The position numbers and the translations under genes are program-made. Below, piece after piece: positions 9,322 to 16,749 of a stretch of 64,000 bases of DNA. The DNA lies in the NCBI RefSeq assembly GCF_007745175.1, contig NZ_CP036271.1:4972314-5036313 (forward strand). Direction: 5' to 3'. The DNA is from Caulifigura coniformis. Its GTDB lineage: Bacteria > Planctomycetota > Planctomycetia > Planctomycetales > Planctomycetaceae. The notes under the pieces were generated by a model, which saw nothing but the letters and a program-made list of their open reading frames with translations, made no database searches and was not told the DNA's origin. The first letter of the stretch is position 1. Every line of letters starts with the position of its first letter.

Positions 9322-9344
9322 GGACGTCTGCCTGTCAGACGTCC
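9322..9344 (-). promoter_or_regulatory. leader hairpin upstream of the outer-membrane factor gene
   Basis: A perfect 9-bp inverted repeat, GGACGTCTG and CAGACGTCC, around a 5-base loop, about 70-95 bases upstream of the start codon on the minus strand. It could be an operator or a leader hairpin. Confidence 0.45.
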
Positions 9345-9632
9345 TGCGTCCCGCCAGCTTCTGCGTTCAGGTTGTCCCGCCAGTGACGCGGTTTCTGATC
9401 GATCCGGCGCTCGTCAGGCAGGCCGTCGGAACAAGTCCGTCAGTCGGCTCCGACGAGATCTTCAGAATCCTCCGAGGCGAAGCATCCCGCTTCGCTGGCT
9501 GCGGCAGTGGCTGGCAACCTCCACGTGTTTCATCGGACTGCTTCTTCAGGGGGCCGCCCGCTGCTCCGCAGCGTGACTGCTCTGTTCCCTGCAATGTCCG
9601 GGCTTCGGAAGAATCCCGTCCGACATGCCGTG

Positions 9633-9660
9633 GGCGTCTCTGCGACCTTGCAGAGACGCC
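9633..9660. repeat. perfect 11-bp hairpin in the efflux gap
   Basis: GGCGTCTCTGC, a six-base loop, then GCAGAGACGCC. No T-run follows in either direction, so it is not a typical terminator. Function unknown. Confidence 0.5.
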
Positions 9661-10204
9661 GCGCCGATGCCGCAAGCCGAGACTCATTGCCGCCGCCCGA
9701 ACTTTCCAGGTACGCGGTTCATCGACCTCGGGCCTCCGAAGTTCCGAATCTCGTCCAGCCAACTCAAGCAGAATGAATAAGTTGATGCCTATGCGGGGGG
9801 CAGTGTGTTTTAGGAAGAGTGCGATTGCGGCGAAGAGTCGCAGAAAATGCCGCACGTTGAATAAGGACATAGCCCATCCGGCGAGGGCGTCCTACCGTTC
9901 GGGGTTTCGTGTCGCGTGCCTCTCAAGCCGGCCGCGACGAAGTCATCCGCCGCAACGGAACTTGCGAGGAAGCATGACGTTCTGCAAAGGAACACTCGTC
10001 TGCGCAGGCGCCGAGAGAAGTCTGACCCAAGGCGGCCCGCGACTCGTCTCCACGCCGCTCAAAAGTCCCCGAGAGGGTGTAGGTCTGTGGATGATGCCGA
10101 ATTTATGTGGCGCAAACCGGCAGGATTGTCTCACTGCGGGACCCTGATGCGACAGCCGAAACTGCCGAACTCGTAACGTCGCGAGCGGGGGATGAGGCTG
10201 CTCG

Positions 10205-10504
10205 TCAGGCCTCGGGCGCCGGCGGAGTTTCCGGCCGTGTCCGAGGCTTTCTCCCGCCACCCGGCCTGCGGATCCGAGACCGGTGGTCGGGCGCCGATTC
10301 CGCGTCCCCGGCGGCAAGTTCCTCGATGCCACGCTTGATCGTGTTGGGCGACATGTGGATCGCCCGTGAGACGAGCGTCATTCCTCCATGTCCCAGCTTC
10401 ATCGCTTCCGTGGCGGCCCACTGGCGGCGCTGACGCTCGTTCAACGAACTCCGCTCCTGCCGGTAGCGCTCCTGAAGCTCACGAATCAAGTCGTCCTGTG
10501 ACAT
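10205..10504 (-). CDS. orphan helix-turn-helix protein resembling the N terminus of ISAzo13-type transposases (99 aa)
   Basis: The protein looks like only the first quarter of an ISAzo13-family (Rhodopirellula-type) transposase: a helix with LNERQRRQWAATEAMKLG, an HTH with VSRAIHMSPNTIKRGIEEL, and the signature RRPGGGRK, after which a full transposase would continue into a DDE domain of some 300 residues. Here it ends after a Pro-rich tail (PETPPAPEA). It starts 24 bases after the RND pump stop, on the same strand, so it is probably co-transcribed with the pump. It could be a truncated IS remnant or a domesticated DNA-binding regulator. Confidence 0.7.
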   Translation of the reverse strand: MSQDDLIRELQERYRQERSSLNERQRRQWAATEAMKLGHGGMTLVSRAIHMSPNTIKRGIEELAAGDAESAPDHRSRIRRPGGGRKPRTRPETPPAPEA

Positions 10505-10527
10505 GAGTGTTTCAGCTCGGCGCGGTG

Positions 10528-13500
10528 TCAGCGGGGCGCGTCAGATGTCCGCTCGTGTCCTGCGGCGGCGGGATGGTGCTCCAGCAATTCGCTCAACGGT
10601 TCATCGGATTCGTCCTGGATCAGTTGGCCTTTGTCGGCGAGTCCGCCAAAGAGGTAGTAGAGACCTGGAATCACCAGCACGCCAATGACAGTGCCGATCA
10701 GCATTCCGCCGACCGCAGTCGTTCCGATGGTGCGGTTGCCGATGGCGCCCGGTCCGGTGGCGCGGACGAGCGGAATCAGGCCGGCAATGAAGGCGAAGGA
10801 GGTCATCAGGATGGGCCGGAATCTCAACTGTCCGCCCTCGATCGCCGCCTCTTTCAGGCTGATCCCTTCCCGGTGCCTTTGCACGGCGAATTCGACGATC
10901 AGAATCGCGTTTTTGCCCAGCAGTCCCACCAGCATGACAAGCCCGATCTGGGCATAGACGTCGTTCGCCAGCCCCATGGACTCCAGGAAGACGAACGATC
11001 CGAAGATTCCCACGGGCAGCGAAATGATGACCGCCAGCGGCAGGATGAAACTCTCATACTGCCCGACGAGCACGAGGTACACGAAGATCACAACGATCAG
11101 GAAGATGTAAACCGCCGTGTTGCCCTTGTTGGCTTCATCGTACGAGAGGCCTTCCCAACCGATGTCATAACCGTGCGGCAGCGTCTGTGCGGCGACTTCC
11201 TTGATTGCCTTGATCGCTTCGCCCGTGCTGTAACCCTTCGCCGGCGCCCCTTGAATCGCTGCCGACGGATAGAGGTTGTAGCGGTTGATTTCGTTCAGCC
11301 CCTGCCGCTTCTTGAGCTGCATGAACGCCGAGTAGGGAACCATTTCCCCGCCTTCGTTCTTGACGAAGATATTGTCGAAGTCTTCGGGGAACCTTCGGAA
11401 CTCGGGGGACGCCTGGACGTACACCTTGAAGAACTGGCCGAACCGGACGAAGCCCTGCTCCCAGGTACTGCCGATCACGATGGAGAGGTTGTCCATCGCG
11501 TTCTTGATCGTCACCCCTTTCTGCATGGCGATGTCGTTGTCGATCACCAGTTCATACTGCGGATAGTTGCTGGCGAAGAACGTGAACAGGCCCTTCACTT
11601 CCTTACGCTTCGCGAGCGCCTCGAGGAATTTGTCGGTTGCTTCCCCCAGGGCCTGGTAGTTCGTGGTATTCGTCTTGTCGAGCACGCGCAGCGAGAACCC
11701 GCCGGCCGCTCCGAAGCCCGGAACCGCAGGAGGCTCGAAGAACTCCAGTTTCACGTTCGAGATCTTGCGGCCTCTCTTCTCCAGTTCTTCGATGATCTGC
11801 CGTGACGTCAGTTTGCGCTGCGACCACGGTTTCAGGTTGATGAGGCATGTTCCGGCGTTGGAGCCGCGTCCCTCGGTCAACACTTCGTAACCCGCGAGCG
11901 AGGAGATCGAGGCGATCCCGTCGACCCCTTTGGCCGCCTCCTGCAGTTCGTGCGATTTGGCGTTCGTGTATTCGAGCGTCGAGCCCGGAGGCGTCTGGAT
12001 GATGCCGTAGATCATTCCCTGGTCTTCCAGCGGGATGAATCCTGTCGGCAGCACCAGGTTGACGCAGTAGATCGCGACGCTGAACCCGGCCACGAGCCCC
12101 AGGGTCAGCACGCGGCGCGTCACGATCGGCCGCAGGAAGGCGGCGTATCCCAGAGTCACCCTGTTGATGAACCTGTCAAAGAGCCCGATGAGGATCGCGA
12201 TGGGACCGCGGAACTTCTTCTTCTGCGTGGAGTGAGGCTTGAGAATCATCGCGCACAGGACCGGTGTGAGCGTCAAAGCCACGACGCCGGAGAGCACGAT
12301 CGACATGGCCATGGTCAGGCCGAATTGCCGGTAGAAGACGCCGACCGGTCCTGACATGAACGTCACGGGGATGAACACGGCAGTCATCACGAGGGTAATG
12401 GCGATGATCGCGCCGCTGATCTCGTTCATCACTTCTTTCGTCGCCCGGTAAGGCGACAGGTGTTTTTCGTGCATCTTCGCATGCACGGCTTCCACCACCA
12501 CGATCGCGTCGTCGACCACCACCCCGATCGCGAGCACGAGCGCAAACAGCGTGATCAGGTTGATCGACAACCCGAACATCAGCATGAAGAAGAACGTTCC
12601 GATCAGCGATACGGGCACGGCGAGCGTCGGAATGAGGGTCGACCGCCAGTCTCCCAGGAAGAGGAACACGACGAGGGCCACCAGCACGAACGCCTCGAAC
12701 AGCGTATGCAGCACCTGTTCGATCGAGGCCTCCAGGAACGCGGAGACGTCGTAGCTCACTTCGAAGTCCATGCCCGGGGGGAACATCTCCGCCTTGGCTT
12801 CTTTGAGCTTCTCTTTCACTTCCTCGATGATCGTCGCCGCATTGGTGCCAGGCAGTTGCTTGAGCACGATGGCGGCGGAGGCGTGGCCATCGATGTCGGA
12901 GTAGAGGTCGTAGAACGACGAGCCGAGTTCCACGCTCGCCACGTCCTTCAGCCGCAGGATTTCGCCGTTGGGCTTGGCCTTGAGGATGATGTTGGCGTAC
13001 TGCTCGGGCTTGTTATAGCGCCCGACATACGTCAGCACGTATTCCACCGTCTGCGACGTCTTGCCGGTCGCCTGTCCCAGGCGTCCGGGCGACCCGATCA
13101 TGCTCTGCTCGGACACCGCCTTCATCACGTCGTCGGCCGACAGGTTGTAGGCCCGCATGCGTTCGAGGTTGAGCTCGATGCGCATGGCGTAGGCGCGGTT
13201 GCCCAGGATATTGGCGCTGCCGATGCCGCGGGTCCGCCGGATTTCCGGCAGCAGGTTGACCGTGACGTAGTTGTAGAGAAAGTTCTGGTCGAGAGCTTTG
13301 TCCTTACTGTAGACGTTCACGTACATCAGCATGCTCGTCATGGCCTGCTGAACGATGATGCCCTCCAGCTCCACGATCTTGGGGAGCCGGTTCTTCACGA
13401 TCTGGATGCGGTTGTTCACGTTGAGCACGGCCACGTTGGGGTCCGTGCCCGGCTCGAAGATGATCTGGATCGCACCTTCGCCGGCGCTGGTCGCCGCGGA

Positions 13501-13737
13501 AGCCATGTACCGCATGTCCTGGACGCCGTTGATCGCCTGCTCGAGGATCACGAGCACCGAGTCGGTGAGCACTTCGGCGCTGGCTCCCGGATAGGAAACC
13601 GCGACGATCACGCTGGGCGGCGCCACATTCGGAAACTGGGAGATCGGCAGCGTGTTGATCGCCAGACCGCCCAGGAACAGGATGATCAGCGAGATGACGA
13701 TGGCCAGGGCTGGCCGATGCAGGATCTGTGAAAACAT
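10528..13737 (-). CDS. RND multidrug efflux pump, inner-membrane permease (1069 aa)
   Basis: Proton-driven HAE1/AcrB-type pump. The typical opening (SQILHRPALAIVISLIILFLGG), the porter-domain motif ISQFPNVAPPSVIV, two six-helix bundles and the TM4 acidic pair in IGVVVDDAIVVVEAVHAKMHE (about residue 406) are all present; length is normal (family about 1040). Full-length and intact. The adaptor gene ends 68 bp upstream and the HTH gene begins 23 bp downstream. Substrates cannot be told from sequence; the absence of heavy-metal (CusA-type) features and the hydrophobic-drug-type architecture suggest organic compounds. Confidence 0.96.
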   Translation of the reverse strand: MFSQILHRPALAIVISLIILFLGGLAINTLPISQFPNVAPPSVIVAVSYPGASAEVLTDSVLVILEQAINGVQDMRYMASAATSAGEGAIQIIFEPGTDPNVAVLNVNNRIQIVKNRLPKIVELEGIIVQQAMTSMLMYVNVYSKDKALDQNFLYNYVTVNLLPEIRRTRGIGSANILGNRAYAMRIELNLERMRAYNLSADDVMKAVSEQSMIGSPGRLGQATGKTSQTVEYVLTYVGRYNKPEQYANIILKAKPNGEILRLKDVASVELGSSFYDLYSDIDGHASAAIVLKQLPGTNAATIIEEVKEKLKEAKAEMFPPGMDFEVSYDVSAFLEASIEQVLHTLFEAFVLVALVVFLFLGDWRSTLIPTLAVPVSLIGTFFFMLMFGLSINLITLFALVLAIGVVVDDAIVVVEAVHAKMHEKHLSPYRATKEVMNEISGAIIAITLVMTAVFIPVTFMSGPVGVFYRQFGLTMAMSIVLSGVVALTLTPVLCAMILKPHSTQKKKFRGPIAILIGLFDRFINRVTLGYAAFLRPIVTRRVLTLGLVAGFSVAIYCVNLVLPTGFIPLEDQGMIYGIIQTPPGSTLEYTNAKSHELQEAAKGVDGIASISSLAGYEVLTEGRGSNAGTCLINLKPWSQRKLTSRQIIEELEKRGRKISNVKLEFFEPPAVPGFGAAGGFSLRVLDKTNTTNYQALGEATDKFLEALAKRKEVKGLFTFFASNYPQYELVIDNDIAMQKGVTIKNAMDNLSIVIGSTWEQGFVRFGQFFKVYVQASPEFRRFPEDFDNIFVKNEGGEMVPYSAFMQLKKRQGLNEINRYNLYPSAAIQGAPAKGYSTGEAIKAIKEVAAQTLPHGYDIGWEGLSYDEANKGNTAVYIFLIVVIFVYLVLVGQYESFILPLAVIISLPVGIFGSFVFLESMGLANDVYAQIGLVMLVGLLGKNAILIVEFAVQRHREGISLKEAAIEGGQLRFRPILMTSFAFIAGLIPLVRATGPGAIGNRTIGTTAVGGMLIGTVIGVLVIPGLYYLFGGLADKGQLIQDESDEPLSELLEHHPAAAGHERTSDAPR

Positions 13738-13805
13738 GGTGCTGCGAGGATCCGGCAGGTCCTCGCTCCGGAATGTGAGAGCGAGCGTGCTCCCTGACGT
13801 CGTGA

Positions 13806-14915
13806 CTATTCGGCCACGTTCTTGAGCTGGGCCATCACCTCGGTGGGCGCCTTCTCCTCGTATTCCACCTTCTCGCCGTCGCGAATCTGGCGGCTTCCCT
13901 CCAGGACGATCGTGTCGTCGACGGCCAGCCCGTCCTTGATCACGAAGATGTCGTCCAGTTCATTCTGAATCGAGATCTCGCGCTGGTGGGCGACGTTGTC
14001 CTTGTCGACGACGTAGACATAGCGCTTGTCGAGAATCTCGAACGTCGCGCGTTGCGGGATGACGACTGCGTTCGGCAGCACCCGGTTGATCAGCACCGTT
14101 CCGGTCTGCCCGTGACGCAGGAGCCCTTCGGGGTTTGGAAAGTCGGCCCGGAAGGCGATGTTTCCGGTCTCGTTGTTGAAGTCGGCCTCGATGGCTCCAA
14201 TCTTCCCGGCGTACCGGAATTTCGAGTGGTCCGCGAGCATCAGCTCGACCACGAGGTCTTCCTGGTGCTTGTCCAGCGTCGCCTTGTATTCGAGGTACCG
14301 CCGTTCTGGGACGTTGAAGTACACCCACATGACGCTGTTATCGGAAAGCGTCGTGAGCATCTCGCCTTCTTCGATCAGGCTCCCATGCTGGTGATGCAGC
14401 CGGTCGATGATCCCGTCGAATGGCGCCACGATCTTCGTGAAGTTCAGTTCGGCGGCCGCCATCTGTGCGTTCGCCTGGGCCTTCAGCAGCTTCGCCTGGA
14501 ACAGCGCCACCTCGTTCTGTGACACACCGTTCTTTTCGGCCAGGCGCTTCGTGTTGTCGAATTCCAGCTGCGCCAGCTTGGCTTCGGCGTTCTCGGCATC
14601 CACCTTCGCCTGATACACGTTCGGGAGGACCGTGAACATCACATCGCCGGCCTTCACCGCCTGGCCTTCCTTGACGGGGATCTGTTCGAGATAGCCCCGC
14701 TCCAGCGCCCGCACTTCGATATGCCGCTGCGAGTGAATCTGGCAGACGTACTGCTGCTTGATCGTGACGTCACGGGAGACGGGCGTCGTTGCCGTGATGC
14801 GGTGAGCTTCCTCGTGGTGCTCTTCGTCGTGCTTGGCGCACGCGGAAAGGGAGCAGGAGAGAATCGTCAGGAGCCCAATGCGGGCCAGTAAGCGTTTCAT
14901 GGGGACTTTGCCCAT
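13806..14915 (-). CDS. RND efflux periplasmic adaptor (membrane fusion protein, 369 aa)
   Basis: Links the RND pump to its outer-membrane factor. It begins with a lipoprotein signal (LLTILSCSLSAC) followed by a His/Glu-rich stretch (KHDEEHHEEAH), then the lipoyl-like half (VKEGQAVKAGDVMFTVLP), a helical hairpin, the second half (NFTKIVAPFDGIIDRLH) and the beta-barrel/membrane-proximal domains. The His/Glu-rich patch just after the lipid anchor may bind metal. Two starts are possible, 14915 (MGKVPMKRL) and 14900 (MKRL); neither has a strong ribosome-binding site. First gene of the efflux operon. Confidence 0.93.
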   Translation of the reverse strand: MGKVPMKRLLARIGLLTILSCSLSACAKHDEEHHEEAHRITATTPVSRDVTIKQQYVCQIHSQRHIEVRALERGYLEQIPVKEGQAVKAGDVMFTVLPNVYQAKVDAENAEAKLAQLEFDNTKRLAEKNGVSQNEVALFQAKLLKAQANAQMAAAELNFTKIVAPFDGIIDRLHHQHGSLIEEGEMLTTLSDNSVMWVYFNVPERRYLEYKATLDKHQEDLVVELMLADHSKFRYAGKIGAIEADFNNETGNIAFRADFPNPEGLLRHGQTGTVLINRVLPNAVVIPQRATFEILDKRYVYVVDKDNVAHQREISIQNELDDIFVIKDGLAVDDTIVLEGSRQIRDGEKVEYEEKAPTEVMAQLKNVAE

Positions 14916-15258
14916 TGCCAGCCCGAGATGTTCTTGCGCCCCGAGTCCAACGCACCTTGTCGCACGACAAGCAGTTTCAGTATTCGTAGTCGCGCATCGC
15001 GGGTGCGTAAACCGCCTTTCGGCCGGGCTTACGAAGATGTAATCCCAGAGGCGTCCCGCCCGGGATTTCGCGTCTCAAAACCGGTCCAGACGGCCGGTTT
15101 GCGCCCTGCGGACGCCAGAGCGGCTTTGCAAGACCAGCTCCTTCTTACGGGAGGTGACCGACCGTATCGATGGCCTCGGCAGAGCGGTCGTGACTCCGCT
15201 GACACGGGCTTCTTCCTCGTCGGCCATGCGAACCTCCACTTGACCGGCCCGTGAATCG
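14916..15258. other. divergent promoter region between the efflux operon and the GntR gene
   Basis: About 340 bases between divergent operons. Apart from the GntR operator at its right end nothing specific is recognised. Confidence 0.5.
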
Positions 15259-15280
15259 GTGTACTATGTCACTGGTACAC
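15259..15280. promoter_or_regulatory. probable GntR/YtrA-type operator
   Basis: A perfect inverted repeat GTGTAC-N10-GTACAC ending 9 bases before the start codon of the GntR gene. YtrA-subfamily GntR repressors are known to bind GTGTA...TACAC-type repeats, so this fits autoregulation of the regulator and the ABC genes behind it. Binding here would block ribosome-site and promoter access. Confidence 0.75.
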
Positions 15281-15289
15281 AGGTGGCGA

Positions 15290-15685
15290 ATGCTTGCGCA
15301 CGTTGATCCATCGAACGGCATTCCCATCTACGAGCAGATCGTTCGGCAGGTGAAGTTCGCCATCGCGGACGGATCGCTGAATGTCGGCGACCATGTTCCA
15401 TCGGTGCGCGAGCTTGCGAGTCGGCTGGCGATCAATCCAAACACCGTCGCCAGGGCTTACCGCGACCTCCAGATTGCCGGACTGCTGCTTCCCATTCGGG
15501 GAACTGGTCTGGCCGTCGCGCAGGGCGCTCCCAGGCAATGCCGGAGTGAACGACTCGATCTGATCCGTGAGCGACTGCGGGCGGTGCTGTCGGAGGCCGT
15601 CCACAACGGCGTTTCACACGAAGAGATCCGTTCGCTCATGGAGTCGGTTCTCGTACGCCTTCCGGAGCGGGAAGGCGGCGGATAA
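15290..15685 (+). CDS. GntR-family regulator, YtrA subfamily (131 aa)
   Basis: Short GntR repressor: the winged HTH (GIPIYEQIVRQVKFAIADGSL, VPSVRELASRLAINPNTVARAYRDLQ) is followed by only a short two-helix dimerisation tail, the hallmark of the YtrA subfamily. The ATG at 15290 follows AGGTGG; upstream in-frame GTG and ATG codons fall inside the operator. It heads an operon with an ABC ATPase (49 bp away) and an ABC-2 permease, the usual YtrA arrangement, where the inducer is often a cell-envelope-active compound. Confidence 0.92.
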   Translation: MLAHVDPSNGIPIYEQIVRQVKFAIADGSLNVGDHVPSVRELASRLAINPNTVARAYRDLQIAGLLLPIRGTGLAVAQGAPRQCRSERLDLIRERLRAVLSEAVHNGVSHEEIRSLMESVLVRLPEREGGG

Positions 15686-15734
15686 CCACATCACTGGAGA
15701 GCGCCTCGCTCTCGAATCCCCGGAAGGGCATTTT

Positions 15735-16700
15735 ATGCAACCTGTGCTTCAGCTGCAGCGGGTCACGAAGCGTTACGGGCGGACGGTGGCGCTGGATGAC
15801 GTCACGCTGTCGGTTCCGCCGGGAACGGTCTGTGCCCTGCTCGGCGCCAATGGGGCCGGAAAAACGACCGCAATCCGCTCGCTGCTGGGTTTTGAGCGTC
15901 CCGACAGCGGAACCGCGACGGTCATGGGAATGGATCCCCAGCGTCAGCCGCTCGAGGTCCGTCGTCGTGTCGGCTACGTCTCCGATAAACCGGCCCTCTA
16001 CGAGTGGATGACCGTCGACGAGATTGGCTGGTTCACGTCCGGGTTCTATCCGACCGGCTTCCTCACCGAATTCGCCCGTATCGCCGCACGATTCGGGCTG
16101 GAAGGGAAGCAGAAGATCAAGGCGCTGTCGAAAGGGGGCCGGGCGAAGGTCGCGCTCGCGTTGTCGCTGGCGCACAAGCCTCAACTGCTGATCCTTGATG
16201 AGCCCACCTCCGGGCTCGATCCGCTCGTCCGCCGCGAGTTCCTGGAAAGCATGATCGATCTCGCGGCCGAAGGACGCACGGTGCTCCTCTCCAGCCATCA
16301 GGTCACCGAGGTCGAGCGGGTTGCCGATCTGGTGGCGATCCTGCTGAACGGCAAGCTTGTCTGTTTCGAGCGGCTGGAAGACCTGAAACGCACTGTGAGC
16401 GAAGTCGTCCTGCAGACGCCGCCCGGATGGCGACTTCCGGTGTCGATGCCGGGCAAGGTCGTCGCGCATGTCCCGCGACACCACGAGCAGTTGTTCATGG
16501 TCCGGGATCTCGATCAGGCCGCGCTCACGGCGATGAGCGCGCAGCTCGGCGTCCCCGCCCCCCAGGTCCGTCATCCCAGTCTCGAAGACATCCTTCTGGC
16601 CATGCTCCGTGAGGTGCGGCTGGGCGGGACTGTCGAACTGCCGCCCGATCCCTGGACGACCCCCGCCGTGGCTGCGGAAACCGCCGGCATGCATCGCTGA
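15735..16700 (+). CDS. ABC transporter ATP-binding protein (321 aa)
   Basis: ATPase subunit. Walker A GANGAGKT (residues 37-44), a signature variant LSKGGRAKV, Walker B LLILDEP and the switch His in LLSSHQ are all visible. The last 100 residues are an accessory domain as in exporters of the YtrB/CcmA type. The ATG at 15735 follows GGAAGGG. It lies between the GntR gene and the ABC-2 permease gene and should pair with the latter. Confidence 0.94.
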   Translation: MQPVLQLQRVTKRYGRTVALDDVTLSVPPGTVCALLGANGAGKTTAIRSLLGFERPDSGTATVMGMDPQRQPLEVRRRVGYVSDKPALYEWMTVDEIGWFTSGFYPTGFLTEFARIAARFGLEGKQKIKALSKGGRAKVALALSLAHKPQLLILDEPTSGLDPLVRREFLESMIDLAAEGRTVLLSSHQVTEVERVADLVAILLNGKLVCFERLEDLKRTVSEVVLQTPPGWRLPVSMPGKVVAHVPRHHEQLFMVRDLDQAALTAMSAQLGVPAPQVRHPSLEDILLAMLREVRLGGTVELPPDPWTTPAVAAETAGMHR

Positions 16701-16749
16701 TTCCTCACTTCACTGTGACTCAAGCTCTGCCCGCTTCCTGAAGGGTCCC

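Larger units (their letters stand above)
9259..10204 (-). other. long non-coding gap upstream of the outer-membrane factor
   Basis: About 950 bases without a convincing gene; the longer open frames on either strand have no family features and overlap one another. The gap contains two strong inverted repeats (9322-9344 and 9633-9660). It may be a long structured 5' leader for the outer-membrane factor, or the scar of a lost transposase body, since the small gene at its upstream end encodes only a transposase-type HTH. Confidence 0.5.

Noticed and set aside
9110-10147. 345-codon plus-strand frame spanning the outer-membrane factor start and the gap
   Set aside because: It overlaps the N-terminal lipoprotein signal of a clear gene and has an unusual Arg/Ser/Cys composition. 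No start signal.
12460-13731. 423-codon plus-strand frame inside the RND pump gene
   Set aside because: Antisense shadow of an intact pump; composition is His/Arg/Asp-rich with no motif.
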